NCBI GenBank assembly: GCA_030603495.1 | Contig: JAUVXR010000015.1 | Location: 1 to 64,000, forward strand | Length of the DNA: 64,000 nt | Reading direction: 5' to 3' | Origin: a bacterium | Lineage (GTDB): Bacteria > Armatimonadota > Zipacnadia > Zipacnadales > Zipacnadaceae | Part shown: piece after piece, positions 40,521 to 50,111 of the stretch | How the letters are laid out: each line of letters begins with the position of its first letter | Numbering within the stretch: position 1 is the stretch's first letter | The notes under the pieces: model-generated | Told to the model about the DNA's origin: nothing | The model's database searches: none | What the model saw: only the letters and a program-made list of their open reading frames with translations | Position numbers and translations under genes: made by a program

Positions 40521-42959
40521 GTGTTGGATATTAGCAAGTTCGAGGTGCCCGCAGATCAATTGCACTGGCTCTGTGATCCTGCCACGCTGAGCTTCGAGAC
40601 CACGGCAGACCTGGAACCGATGGCTGAACCTATCGGGCAGCAGCGCGCGATGGCGGCGGTTGATTTCGGGGCACAGATCCCTAGTGACGGCTATAACATT
40701 TTCGTGCTGGGGCCGGTGGGGGCAGGCCGCTCGACGATGACACGCCAGGCTCTGGAGGCCCTTGCCGCCCAGCAGTCCACACCCAGCGATTGGTGCTACG
40801 CCCACAACTTCGCCGACCCCCGCTCGCCGGTCACCATTGAGATGGCTGCCGGCGACGGCCGGCGTCTGGCCGAGGACGTTGATGAACTGATCGAGGACGT
40901 AACCCAGGCAATTGAGACCGCCTTTGAAAGCGAAGAATACCAGGAGCAGCGCGACGAGCTACTGAAGGACTTCCGGGAGGAGCGCAACCGGGAGATGCGC
41001 CAGTTTGAGCAGGAGGCGGAGGGGGCAGGTTTCACCATCGGCCGCGGGCCAGGTGGTCTAGTCGTAGCACCGGCCACCGAGGGCGAGGTTATGAGTGCCC
41101 AGGAATACGAAGAGCTGAGTGAAGAAGACCGCAAGGCCCTGGACGAGAAGCGCGAGGAGCTGCAAGACAAGCTAGTTGACTTGATGCAAGACCTGCGCCG
41201 CCGGGAGAAGGAGGCGCGCAAGACGCTGCGGGAGCTAGACCGCCAGACGATTCAATTCGCTACCAGCCACTTGATTGATGAACTCAGCGAAAAATACAAG
41301 AAGTACGAAGCGGCGGTCGAGCACTTCGAGCAGATGAAGCAGGACCTGGTGGAGAATGTCGCCCGCTTCCGGGACGGTGAAGAGCACACGCCCCCGTTCC
41401 CCATACCTGATGCTTTCATGACCGGCGAACGCATCCCCTACGACCGTTACCGGATTAACGCCCTGATCGGGCGGGACGATGCCGATGGCGCACCGGTCAT
41501 TTTCGAGATGAACCCAACCATTGACAACCTCACCGGCGAGATCGAATACCAGACCCGAATGGGAGCGCTGATTACTGATCTTACGATGATCAAGCCGGGA
41601 GCGCTGCACAAGGCCAACGGCGGTTACCTGCTGCTGGAAGCGGAGGCGGTGCTGCGCCGGCCCTACGCCTGGGAAGCGCTGAAGCGTTGCCTGAAGAGCA
41701 GCCAGGTGCGCGTTGAGTCCATCCAGGACCAACTCCGGCTTATCTCCACAGTCAGCCTCGAGCCGCAGCCGATCCCGCTCAAGCTTAAAGTGGTATTGAT
41801 CGGCACGCCACTAATCTACTACTTGCTCCATACTTATGACGACGAGTTCGGCAAGCTGTTCAAGGTCAAAGCCGACTTCAATGTTATGATGGACCGCACT
41901 AAGGAGGCGACCGGGGAGTACGCCCGGTTCATCGCTGCCAAGTGTCAAGAAGAGGCTCTGCTGCCTTTCTCAGCCGCAGCCGTGGCCAAGGTGGTTGAGT
42001 ATGGCGTGCGCACCGCGGCAGATCAGGAGAAGCTCACCACCTGCTTCGGTCCGGTAGTTGACCTGGTACGCGAGGCCAGCTACTGGGCGGAGCGCACCGA
42101 CAGCCCGGAGGTAGTAGGGCCGGACGACGTCGAGTACGCCATTGAACAGCACATCTGGCGCTCGAACCGGATCGAAGAGCGCCTGCTGGAGATGATCGAG
42201 CAGGGCACACTGATGATTGACACCGACGGCGCCGCCGTCGGCCAGATAAACGGCCTGCATATTATCCCGTTGGGCGACTACACAATTGGTATGCCTAGCC
42301 GGATTACAGCACGCAGCTTTATGGGCAGCGCCGGAGTTGTCAACATCGAGCGGGAAGCCAAGCTCTCCGGTCCCATCCACGACAAGGGCGTACTCATCCT
42401 CAGCGGCTATTTGGGTCAGAAGTATGCCACGGAGCAGCCGCTGTCCTGCGCAGCCAGCGTCAGCTTCGAGCAGAGCTATACTCAAGTCGAAGGCGACAGT
42501 GCTTCGTGCGCCGAGCTTATGGCCTTGCTTTCCAGCCTAGGCGGTATTCCGCTGCGCCAGGACATCGCGGTGACCGGCTCAGTCAACCAGCACGGCACGG
42601 TTCAACCCATCGGTGGGGTCAGCCGCAAGGTCGAAGGCTTTTACTACGCCTGCAAGGTCAAGGGCCTGACCGGCCGGCAGGGCGTGGTGCTCCCGGCCAG
42701 CAACATCCGCAATCTCATGCTGCGCGAGGAGGTTGTTGAGGCAGTCGCAGAGGGCCAATTCCACGTCTGGGCCGTCCAGACTATTGACGAGGCGATCGAG
42801 ACCCTGACCGATCTGCCCGCCGGGGAGCCCGACGCGGAGGGCAACTACCCGGAGGGCACCGTCCACTACGCCGTGCAAGCTCGGCTGGGCGAGATGGCCG
42901 AGACTCTCAAGCAGTACGGGCGTCCCTCCAAAGGCGACAGTAGCTCAACGGCGGACTGA
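40521..42959 (+). CDS. Lon-type ATP-dependent protease (AAA_32/LonB-like)
   Basis: An 812-residue protease. An N-terminal AAA-like part has VLGPVGAGRSTMTRQALE, a Walker A in which Arg replaces the usual Lys, as is common in this Lon-related family. A long charged coiled coil follows (about 120-280). The second ATPase part includes GGYLLLEAEAVLRRPYAWEALKRCL (in parts) and IPLKLKVVLIGTPLIYYLL. The C-terminal Lon protease domain has QVEGDSASCAELMALLSSL with the catalytic Ser, and GGVSRKVEGFYYACK with the catalytic Lys. It degrades misfolded or regulatory proteins in the cytoplasm. GTG 40521 follows AGGAG. Confidence 0.9.
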   Translation: MLDISKFEVPADQLHWLCDPATLSFETTADLEPMAEPIGQQRAMAAVDFGAQIPSDGYNIFVLGPVGAGRSTMTRQALEALAAQQSTPSDWCYAHNFADPRSPVTIEMAAGDGRRLAEDVDELIEDVTQAIETAFESEEYQEQRDELLKDFREERNREMRQFEQEAEGAGFTIGRGPGGLVVAPATEGEVMSAQEYEELSEEDRKALDEKREELQDKLVDLMQDLRRREKEARKTLRELDRQTIQFATSHLIDELSEKYKKYEAAVEHFEQMKQDLVENVARFRDGEEHTPPFPIPDAFMTGERIPYDRYRINALIGRDDADGAPVIFEMNPTIDNLTGEIEYQTRMGALITDLTMIKPGALHKANGGYLLLEAEAVLRRPYAWEALKRCLKSSQVRVESIQDQLRLISTVSLEPQPIPLKLKVVLIGTPLIYYLLHTYDDEFGKLFKVKADFNVMMDRTKEATGEYARFIAAKCQEEALLPFSAAAVAKVVEYGVRTAADQEKLTTCFGPVVDLVREASYWAERTDSPEVVGPDDVEYAIEQHIWRSNRIEERLLEMIEQGTLMIDTDGAAVGQINGLHIIPLGDYTIGMPSRITARSFMGSAGVVNIEREAKLSGPIHDKGVLILSGYLGQKYATEQPLSCAASVSFEQSYTQVEGDSASCAELMALLSSLGGIPLRQDIAVTGSVNQHGTVQPIGGVSRKVEGFYYACKVKGLTGRQGVVLPASNIRNLMLREEVVEAVAEGQFHVWAVQTIDEAIETLTDLPAGEPDAEGNYPEGTVHYAVQARLGEMAETLKQYGRPSKGDSSSTAD

Positions 42960-42963
42960 GAAG

Positions 42964-44376
42964 ATGGCCCAGCGGCGGATGGGGACATCAGGCTCGAGTT
43001 ACCAGCAACTGGCAGACAGCATCAACGAACTGATAGGGGACCGCCGGGAGTGTCCCTGCGGGCGGATCCACGAAACCCCTACGCGCCAGGTGTTGATCGA
43101 GGCGGGCACTATCGAGCAGCTCCCGGACGTACTGGCGAAACAGGGCCTGGCGGGTGCGGGGCTGCTCGTCGCCGACGATAATACCTACCAGGCGGCCGGC
43201 GAAAAAAGTAGCCAGGTAATCCGAGGCTCAGGCCGGGAGTTGGATACGTTGATTATTCGGCCCGAGCCGGGGCAGGCAGAGGTGCAGGCCACTGATGGGC
43301 CGGTCGAGCTGGTGCAACGGCAGGCGACCGGTGCAGACTACCTGCTTGCCGTCGGTAGCGGCACAATAAACGACATCTGCAAGCTCGCTGCCACCCGGCT
43401 GGATATCCCCTATGTATCCGTCGCCACTGCACCCTCTATGACCGGCTACACCTCGGGCATCGCCGCGCCGTTGACCGGTGCTATCAAGAATACCATTGAT
43501 GCCCGACCGCCGGTCGCGGTCGTTGCTGATCTTAATGTACTATCCGCTGCGCCTGCACCAATGCGAGCTGCTGGCGTCGGGGACTTGGTCTCCCGCTCAC
43601 TGAGCAGCACCGACTGGAAGCTGGCTGCGCTGCTGAGGGGTGATTATTTTTGCCCCTATATCGCCACAATGGTGGACGAGGCCGACCGACACTGCCGCGC
43701 AGTGGCCCCGGAGATCAAGCTAGGCCAGCCCCAGGCGGTGGCTGTGCTGACCGCCGGACTAATCCTGGCGGGAGTGGGCATGAAGATGGCGGGGACCTCC
43801 GCCCCTGGTTCCGGCGGCGGCCATCTGATGTCACACTATTGGGATATGACCGCGCCGGCGCGTCATCGCCAACGCAGCCTCCACGGATTTCAGGTCGCAC
43901 TGGGTGATCTGATCTGCGCCGCGCTCTACGAGCGGATGTGGCCGCAGATAGCTGAGCTGGACCTTGAGGAGATAGTGGCCAAGCGAATGCCGGCTGATGA
44001 CTTCGCGCGCGAGACCTACGAGCACTACGCGCCGTTGATCGGCTCCGAACCCGCCGAGGAAGTAGCCCGGTTTGCCGTGGCCAAGCACGCCGAGGGGGAG
44101 GAGCTGCGTCGCCAACTGGAGCTCGTCACCGCTGATCCGCGAGCCTTCTGGACCCAACTGGCGCCGTTGTTTACATCCTCTGAGGAACTCAAGCGGACAC
44201 TCCAGGAATCTGGTGCTCCGCTGACCGCAGCCGAACTGGGCATCAGTGAAGCGGAGTTGCTCGACGGCTACCGTTTTGCCCGCCGCTTCCGGGACCGTTA
44301 CACGGTGCTGGACCTAGCCTACGACCTGGGCCTCCTCGATGAACTGCGCGACGAGGTGCTGGCCACAGCGGAGTAG
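42964..44376 (+). CDS. sn-glycerol-1-phosphate dehydrogenase (AraM/EgsA-like)
   Basis: A 470-residue member of the iron/zinc dehydrogenase group that makes glycerol 1-phosphate. The N-terminal ECPCGRIHETPT motif is typical of bacterial AraM. LLAVGSGTINDICKLAA is the NAD site; SVATAPSMTGYTSGIAA and AAGVGDLVSRSLSSTDW carry the family signatures, and GGGHLMSHYWDM with SLHGFQVALGDLI the metal His residues. In archaea the product begins ether lipids; in bacteria it feeds glycerolipid or phosphatidylglycerol variants. It begins 4 bases after the Lon-like gene. Confidence 0.85.
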   Translation: MAQRRMGTSGSSYQQLADSINELIGDRRECPCGRIHETPTRQVLIEAGTIEQLPDVLAKQGLAGAGLLVADDNTYQAAGEKSSQVIRGSGRELDTLIIRPEPGQAEVQATDGPVELVQRQATGADYLLAVGSGTINDICKLAATRLDIPYVSVATAPSMTGYTSGIAAPLTGAIKNTIDARPPVAVVADLNVLSAAPAPMRAAGVGDLVSRSLSSTDWKLAALLRGDYFCPYIATMVDEADRHCRAVAPEIKLGQPQAVAVLTAGLILAGVGMKMAGTSAPGSGGGHLMSHYWDMTAPARHRQRSLHGFQVALGDLICAALYERMWPQIAELDLEEIVAKRMPADDFARETYEHYAPLIGSEPAEEVARFAVAKHAEGEELRRQLELVTADPRAFWTQLAPLFTSSEELKRTLQESGAPLTAAELGISEAELLDGYRFARRFRDRYTVLDLAYDLGLLDELRDEVLATAE

Positions 44377-44399
44377 CCGGATAGCCACCACTCGAGAAG

Positions 44400-45407
44400 C
44401 TACCACCAACCAAGCCCGGGACGCGGCCCGTCAGTGACGTGCTGGTTGGAGAAGGGGCGATAGCGCCGGCTCTCGGATATCTCGTCAATGCGCACCAGGT
44501 CCTCAGCGTCTATCTCGATGTCCAGCGTATCCCAGACCTGCTCGTAGTGCTCGGCGCGGCTGCCCCCGATCAGTGGGGTGGTCGCGTAGGGCTTGGATAG
44601 TATCCATGCGTAGGCCAGTTCATTTAGCCTGATGCCATACTTATCGGCAATCTTCGCCAGCTCATCCAGAATGTCGAAGGCCTCGTCGTTCAGTTCCCCC
44701 TCTTTCGATTTCATGCGCTCAAACCGTGCGCCTTTGGGCATCGGCTCGCCGCGCTTGTAAATGCCCGTCAGTATCCCGCCACACAGCGGCCCATAGGCCA
44801 TTATCGCGATGTTGAAACGCTCGCAGAACGGTACGGTTTCATTCTCGATCACCCGGTCGAGGATATTGTAACGGCACTGGAGGGCGACCACCGGCTCCCA
44901 GTTGTGCAGCGCGCTGACTCCGAGCATGTGCGCCACTTGCCAGGCATAGTGATTAGCCACACCGATGTATCGCACCTTGCCCTGCTTCACCAGTGTATCC
45001 AGCGCACCCAGGGTTTCTTCGACCGGCGTTTTGGGGTCAGGATGGTGCAGGAGGTAGAGGTCAATGTAATCGGTCTGGAGCCGGCGGAGGCTGTCTTCTG
45101 CTGCCTGGATGATGTGCACGCGCGAGCAGCCGCCGGTATTGGGTCCCTGGCCCATCTTCACCCAGAATTTCGTGGCAATTACGGCCTGGTCACGCCGGTC
45201 ATTAAGAGCACGGCCCAGGACCTCCTCGGCGTACCCTTTGCCGTAAGCGTCGGCACAGTCAATGAAGTTTATGCCCCGGTCCAGGGCCTGGTGGACGACC
45301 CGGATCGCCTCGTCCTCCTCGACCCGGTTGGGCAGATCCATAAAGCCCAGACAAAGTCGCGAAACCTGCATTCCCGCGTTGCCAAAGCTGACATACTCCA
45401 TGATCAT
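44400..45407 (-). CDS. Aldo/keto reductase
   Basis: A 335-residue NADPH-dependent oxidoreductase. The catalytic tetrad can be followed in NFIDCADAYGKGYAEEVLG (Asp, Tyr), VIATKFWVKMG (Lys) and DLYLLHHPDPKTPVEETLGAL (His). VRYIGVANHYAWQV and CRYNILDRVIENETVPFCE are further family blocks. It reduces aldehydes or ketosugars; the substrate is unknown. AGGAG lies 5 bases before ATG 45407. Between this gene and the next aldo/keto reductase on the same strand is a TCACCCC/GGGGTGA hairpin (45426-45445). Confidence 0.9.
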   Translation of the reverse strand: MIMEYVSFGNAGMQVSRLCLGFMDLPNRVEEDEAIRVVHQALDRGINFIDCADAYGKGYAEEVLGRALNDRRDQAVIATKFWVKMGQGPNTGGCSRVHIIQAAEDSLRRLQTDYIDLYLLHHPDPKTPVEETLGALDTLVKQGKVRYIGVANHYAWQVAHMLGVSALHNWEPVVALQCRYNILDRVIENETVPFCERFNIAIMAYGPLCGGILTGIYKRGEPMPKGARFERMKSKEGELNDEAFDILDELAKIADKYGIRLNELAYAWILSKPYATTPLIGGSRAEHYEQVWDTLDIEIDAEDLVRIDEISESRRYRPFSNQHVTDGPRPGLGWW

Positions 45408-45451
45408 TTCTCTCCTTTTGGAGCATCACCCCGAGCGTGGGGTGAATCCCT

Positions 45452-46546
45452 CTATTTGCTCAGAGCGGCGTGGCTTTCTTTGAGCTGCTCGATTACACTG
45501 ATGTTTTGGGGACATTTCTCCTCGCACTCGGCACACTCAACACAGGCGGAAGCGTCCATCTTGCCATCTTTGTTGTCGGGCCCCAGTCTCCGATAGAGTT
45601 GTTTCGCATGTGCGGTCAGGCCCCACACCCTGTGGTGGTTCATCGCTGCGAAGATATCCGGAATCGCCACACCTTGTGGGCAAGGAATGCAGTAGTTGCA
45701 GCCGGTGCAATAGAGTTCTGCCAGGCGCTTGTTTTCTTCGAGGGTGCTCTGAATGGCTTGCATCTCTTCGTTGGAAAGTGGCGCTTCTCGGGAGGCAACA
45801 GCACAATTCTCTTCCACCTGCGCGCGGGTGTTCATGCCGGAGAGAGCAATCGTGACGTTAGGGTTCGCCAGCACGAATCGCAGTGCGAGCTCCGGCGTGC
45901 TGGTGACTCCTGGAACCATTGACTCGACGCGCTCGGAAGCCATGCCTAAACGCCCTCCGGCCACCGGACCCATGATCTCGACGCCCATCCCAGATTCGTG
46001 GGCATGAGCGATAACTTCCTCATTAGCCCGATCCAAGAGATTATACTGAAGCAGCATGCCTTCAAAAACGCCGGTATCGATGAGCTTGATCATGTTTTCT
46101 GGACTATCATGACAGGAGAAGGCCAAGTGGCCGATAATGCCCTGGTCACGCGCCTTTAATGCTTCTTTGTGCAGTTTCGGCTCGTAGACACGAGTGTAGA
46201 CATCCCACGATAGACCGTGAACGACCTTGTAGAAGTCTATGTAATCGGTCTGGAGGCGTGCCAGTTGGGTTTCAAGCCGCTGCCACCATCCGTCCACTGT
46301 CTCGTCGTGCAACGGGTTTTTGGTGGCGATATAGACCTCGTCTCGCCGTCCCTTGATTGCCTGGCCGACGAGCTCTTCGCTGTGGCCACCGCCGTAGCCG
46401 TAGGCCGAGTCAATCAAGTTGCCCCCCAGGTCCAGGTAGCGGCGCATGCACTCTACAGCATAGTCATCGTCGTCAGGCAGGCGCATCGCCCCAAAACCCA
46501 GGGCCGATACCATTTTGCCGGTACTACCGTACTCGCGATATTGCAT
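45452..46546 (-). CDS. Aldo/keto reductase with C-terminal 4Fe-4S domain
   Basis: A 364-residue protein. The aldo/keto reductase barrel has LIDSAYGYGGGHSEELVGQAI, VYIATKNPLHDETVDGW and FYKVVHGLSWDVY. After it, LYCTGCNYCIPCPQGVAIP and ACVECAECEEKCPQNISV bind two [4Fe-4S] clusters, an arrangement common in anaerobes. The clusters suggest electron transfer to or from ferredoxin rather than a plain NADPH reaction. The substrate is unknown. Confidence 0.9.
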   Translation of the reverse strand: MQYREYGSTGKMVSALGFGAMRLPDDDDYAVECMRRYLDLGGNLIDSAYGYGGGHSEELVGQAIKGRRDEVYIATKNPLHDETVDGWWQRLETQLARLQTDYIDFYKVVHGLSWDVYTRVYEPKLHKEALKARDQGIIGHLAFSCHDSPENMIKLIDTGVFEGMLLQYNLLDRANEEVIAHAHESGMGVEIMGPVAGGRLGMASERVESMVPGVTSTPELALRFVLANPNVTIALSGMNTRAQVEENCAVASREAPLSNEEMQAIQSTLEENKRLAELYCTGCNYCIPCPQGVAIPDIFAAMNHHRVWGLTAHAKQLYRRLGPDNKDGKMDASACVECAECEEKCPQNISVIEQLKESHAALSK

Positions 46547-46593
46547 GGGATTTCGCTCCTATTGCTGAGTGTAAAGACTTGGGCGTGCGCAGA

Positions 46594-47718
46594 TCAGTAG
46601 TAACCGTCGGGGATCTTCCCGGCCTTGACCTCGACTTCTTTCTGCTCGCCACCCCGCTGTATGGTCAGCGATATCGTATCACCAATCTTGTGGCTGCGCA
46701 CCTTTGCCTGCAAGTCGTCCGGGCTGGCCACTGTCTGGCCATCAATCTTCAGTATCACGTCGCCCGGCTCGATACCGACGCGCGCGCTGGGGCCGCCCTT
46801 GGCCAAGCCCCAGACCACTACACCATCATCAGTATGTAGCCCCAAGAATTGAGCCAGTCCCGGGCTGTTGGGGCGCATCTGCACGATTCCGACCCACGGC
46901 CCCCGATTGACCAGGAAATACATCATCTCCTTGGCCTGGTTGACGGGTATGGCAAAGCCGATGCCCAGATTCGTCCTCGTGGGGCTGAAGATGGCGAAGT
47001 TGATGCCGATGACGTTGCCGCCGACGTCCACCAGCGGCCCGCCACTGTTGCCGCTATTGATGGCGGCATCCGTCTGAATAACGTAACGGTTTTTGCCGTT
47101 GATCTCCCGCCAGCCCTGGGCACTGACGATACCCTCGGTCACCGTGTTCTCAAACCCAAAAGGATTGCCCACCGCGATCACCCGCTGCCCTATACTCACT
47201 TCCTCCGAATTCCCCAAGGGTAGGACGACAAGGCTATCGGGCGGAGCTACTGGCCTGATTACCGCGAGATCGTGCTCGGGGTCAGCGCCCAGCGGCTCCG
47301 CCTCAAACTCTTTGCCGTCCACCGTCTTGACAACCAGCCGGTCCGCACCCCCAATGACGTGGGTATTGGTGAGAATCAGCTTTTCGCCGTTGTGCTCAAA
47401 GACGAAGCCCGAGCCGATGCCCTGCTGCTCCCGAGGTGTCCCACCGAAGAAGAGATCGAAGGGATTGGGTTCAACCACACGGGTGGAGACGATCTTCACC
47501 ACACCTGGGTTGACCCGCTTGACGGCTGCGATCACCGCATCTTCACTGGTGACGACCTTGATGGGCTGGGGCCTTATCGTTACCGTGCCTCCACCGCCGT
47601 AATCCGGCGGAGGCAGCGATTTGATGTAGATATAGGCGCCCAGCCCGCCGCCAGCCAAGCCGAAGATCAGAGCCAGCAGTATCACAAATACAGGGCTGGG
47701 CCCTCGGGTAGTTCGCAC
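46594..47718 (-). CDS. DegQ/HtrA-type serine protease with PDZ domain
   Basis: A 374-residue membrane-anchored protease. An N-terminal helix (VFVILLALIFGLAGGGLGAYIYI) anchors it. The trypsin-like domain has the triad in ILTNTHVIGGADR (His), PEHDLAVIRPV (Asp) and INSGNSGGPLVDVGG (Ser). A single PDZ domain (about 290-370) has VVVWGLAKGGPSARVGIEPGDVIL (in parts). It degrades or chaperones damaged extracytoplasmic proteins. It lies 10 bases downstream of ribH, so it may share the riboflavin transcript. Confidence 0.92.
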   Translation of the reverse strand: MRTTRGPSPVFVILLALIFGLAGGGLGAYIYIKSLPPPDYGGGGTVTIRPQPIKVVTSEDAVIAAVKRVNPGVVKIVSTRVVEPNPFDLFFGGTPREQQGIGSGFVFEHNGEKLILTNTHVIGGADRLVVKTVDGKEFEAEPLGADPEHDLAVIRPVAPPDSLVVLPLGNSEEVSIGQRVIAVGNPFGFENTVTEGIVSAQGWREINGKNRYVIQTDAAINSGNSGGPLVDVGGNVIGINFAIFSPTRTNLGIGFAIPVNQAKEMMYFLVNRGPWVGIVQMRPNSPGLAQFLGLHTDDGVVVWGLAKGGPSARVGIEPGDVILKIDGQTVASPDDLQAKVRSHKIGDTISLTIQRGGEQKEVEVKAGKIPDGYY

Positions 47719-47728
47719 AGCGTTCCCC

Positions 47729-48202
47729 TCACTCGCCCGACATAGATTTGAGCGCGTTAACCTGCTCGATGGCCGTCAGCGCCGCCTCGAAGCCGCGGTT
47801 AGGCAGCTTGGTGCCGGCCCGCTCGATGGCCTGTTCGATGGTATCAGCGGTGAGCACACCAAAGATGACCGGCACTTCGGTCTGCATACCCGCCCGAGCG
47901 ATTCCCTTAGCACACTCGGCAGCTACGAAGTCGAAATGGGAGGTAGCGCCGCGGATAACTGCTCCCACCGCAATGACGGCATCGTACTGGCCGGATTGCG
48001 CCATCTTCAGGCAGGCCAGGGGCATCTCGAACGACCCGGGCACGTAGAGGATGGTGATGTCGCCGTCGGCCGCTCCGTGCCGGACCAGGCCGTCCAGGAC
48101 ACCCTCCAGCAACCGCTGGGTGATGAAGCTGTTATAACGACTGATGACCACTCCGAACTTCAGACCGGTCGCGTCCAGCTTACCCTCAATTATCTTAGCC
48201 AT
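47729..48202 (-). CDS. ribH: 6,7-dimethyl-8-ribityllumazine synthase
   Basis: A 157-residue lumazine synthase. [63 protein letters not shown] and [19 protein letters not shown] are the family blocks, with the catalytic His in TSHFDFV. It joins the pyrimidine product of RibD with dihydroxybutanone phosphate to make lumazine, the penultimate step of riboflavin synthesis. It is the last biosynthetic gene of the ribD-ribE-ribBA-ribH series on the minus strand. Confidence 0.95.
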   Translation of the reverse strand: MAKIIEGKLDATGLKFGVVISRYNSFITQRLLEGVLDGLVRHGAADGDITILYVPGSFEMPLACLKMAQSGQYDAVIAVGAVIRGATSHFDFVAAECAKGIARAGMQTEVPVIFGVLTADTIEQAIERAGTKLPNRGFEAALTAIEQVNALKSMSGE

Positions 48203-48229
48203 AGTGGACTCTCCTTTGTCCGGGCCACA

Positions 48230-49450
48230 TCAGCAATCGTCTTCCCCAGAGCCGATGAGATGGCCCATCTTCTCCCTCTTGGTCTGGAGATATTTCTCGT
48301 TATACTCAGTTGGGTGGGATTCCAGCGGGACGCGCTCGACGACCTTCAGGCCGTAGCCCTCCATTGCGGCATACTTCTGCGGATTGTTCGTCATCAGTCG
48401 CATCTCGGTAATGCCCAGGTCGGCCAGTACCTGCGCTCCAATGCCATAGTCACGCATATCCGCGGGGAAGCCTAATGCCTCATTCGCCTCCACCGTGTCG
48501 TAGCCTTCCTCCTGGAGGTGGTAGGCCTTGATCTTGTTGGCCAGGCCGATGCCGCGGCCTTCGTGGCTGGCGACATAGACCACCACGCCGCAGCCTTCGT
48601 CTTCAATCTTCCCGAGCGCCGCCGCTAGCTGCCAGCCGCAGTCACAACGCAGCGAACCCAGTACGTCACCGGTCACACAGCCGGAATGAACCCGCACCAA
48701 CGGCGCCCGACTGCACTTTTTCAGATCGCCCTTTATTACCGCCAGGTAGTCGGTGCTGTCCAGTAATGAGGTATAGATGACAACGCGGAAATTGCCGTGC
48801 TCACTGGGCAGCTCGGCCTCCGCCTTCCTCTCAATAAGCTTTTCGGTCCGTCGGCGATATTCAATCAGATCAACAATCGTAACCAGCCCGATGCCGTGGA
48901 CTCGACTGAACTGGGCGAGTTGGGTCATATCTGCCGCCTGCCCCTGCTCGTCCAGGATCGTGCAGACAATGCCCGCCGGATAGAGGCCAGCGAGAATCGC
49001 CAGGTCTACTGCTGCCTCGGTATGCCCGGTGCGCCGGAGCACGCCGCCGTCAACCGCTCGCATCGGGGAGATGTGCCCCGGCCTGATCAGATCGCCAGGC
49101 TGGGTATCAGCATCGAGCAATGCCCGAATCGTCGTCGTCCGATCGGCAGCCGAATCACCCGTGCTCACGCCCCGTTTAGCATCAACTGACACCGTGAAGG
49201 CCGCGCGGCCGCTGTTGATGGACTCGGGGACCATCGGCGGCAGGTTGAGCTGCTCCAGGCGCTCGGCCGTCATCGCCACACCCATCAGTCCGCGGGCCTG
49301 CTGCATCATAAAGTTGACGTGCTCGGGCGTGGCGTGCTGCGCGGCCAGAACCAGGTCACCGGTGCCGTTGGCGTCGGCCTGGTCAACCACGACCACAAAC
49401 CGTCCGTCCCTTATCTGCTGTATCGCTTCTTCAATATCGGTCATCTTCAT
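48230..49450 (-). CDS. ribBA: RibBA: DHBP synthase-like domain fused to GTP cyclohydrolase II
   Basis: A 406-residue two-domain protein. The N-terminal RibB-like domain (about 1-200) has IRDGRFVVVVDQADANGTGDLVLAA and PMRAVDGGVLRRTGHTEAAVDLA (in parts). The acidic loop that is normally RENEGD reads ANGTGD, so the two Glu residues that bind magnesium and act in catalysis are missing. The GTP cyclohydrolase II domain (about 205-400) looks intact: the zinc Cys set C-x10-C-x-C in SGCVTGDVLGSLRCDCG, SHEGRGIGL and YGIGAQVLADLG. The RibB half may be inactive or use altered residues. It lies 13 bases after ribE. ATG 49450 and ATG 49444 are both possible starts. Confidence 0.88.
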   Translation of the reverse strand: MKMTDIEEAIQQIRDGRFVVVVDQADANGTGDLVLAAQHATPEHVNFMMQQARGLMGVAMTAERLEQLNLPPMVPESINSGRAAFTVSVDAKRGVSTGDSAADRTTTIRALLDADTQPGDLIRPGHISPMRAVDGGVLRRTGHTEAAVDLAILAGLYPAGIVCTILDEQGQAADMTQLAQFSRVHGIGLVTIVDLIEYRRRTEKLIERKAEAELPSEHGNFRVVIYTSLLDSTDYLAVIKGDLKKCSRAPLVRVHSGCVTGDVLGSLRCDCGWQLAAALGKIEDEGCGVVVYVASHEGRGIGLANKIKAYHLQEEGYDTVEANEALGFPADMRDYGIGAQVLADLGITEMRLMTNNPQKYAAMEGYGLKVVERVPLESHPTEYNEKYLQTKREKMGHLIGSGEDDC

Positions 49451-49463
49451 CACTGACGCAAGG

Positions 49464-50111
49464 CTAGCAGAAGCCGTGCTCGGTCAGGAACTCTTTCGTA
49501 ATTGTGCTTTCGGGAGCTTCGTCGGTCGCGTGCAGCATATTGTAGACGTATTTGGCGAGGATATCAACCTCAATATTGACCTGGGAGCCTGTCGAAAGCT
49601 GCGCCAGGTTGGTATGCTCAAGGGTATAAGGAATCATGGCTACCGAAAATGTTTCCTCGGTGACCTCGGTGACCGTCAAGCTGATTCCGTCAACCGCGAT
49701 ACTGCCCTTCTCCGCCACGAACGGGCGGATTTCAGTGGGCAGCGAGAAGGTGACATAGATTGTCTCCGCCGGGCCGGTACGGCTCACAAGGTGGCTGACG
49801 CAATCCACATGCCCCTGCACGAAGTGGCCGCCCAGGCGTTGGCCGGCGGCTAGCGCCTGCTCCAGGTTAACCCGCGTGCCCGTCCGCCATTGTGCCGCCG
49901 TGCTGCGCTGGACGGTCTCGGTACCAACATGGAACTCCAGGTCACTGCCGGCTATCTCCTCGACAGTCAGGCAGACCCCATTGATGGCCATGCTGTCGCC
50001 CGGTGCGCACCCCGGGCCGATCTCCGGCGCTGCAACGACGAGCCCCAGGCCGCTGCCGACCGCCGAGACGCGAACTACTCGCCCGACTTCTTCGATCAGT
50101 CCGGTGAACAT
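49464..50111 (-). CDS. ribE: Riboflavin synthase alpha subunit
   Basis: A 215-residue riboflavin synthase with two tandem lumazine-binding barrels. It begins MFTGLIEEVGRV; the first repeat has DSMAINGVCLTV and the second GSIAVDGISLTVTEV. GGHFVQGHVDC joins the two. It dismutates two lumazine molecules to riboflavin. It overlaps the 3' end of ribD by 16 bases, pointing to coupled translation. Confidence 0.95.
   Translation of the reverse strand: MFTGLIEEVGRVVRVSAVGSGLGLVVAAPEIGPGCAPGDSMAINGVCLTVEEIAGSDLEFHVGTETVQRSTAAQWRTGTRVNLEQALAAGQRLGGHFVQGHVDCVSHLVSRTGPAETIYVTFSLPTEIRPFVAEKGSIAVDGISLTVTEVTEETFSVAMIPYTLEHTNLAQLSTGSQVNIEVDILAKYVYNMLHATDEAPESTITKEFLTEHGFC

Noticed and set aside
45426-45445. 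TCACCCC/GGGGTGA hairpin between the two aldo/keto reductases
   Set aside because: No T-tract in the direction of transcription and the next gene follows closely; could be a processing site, but no evidence.
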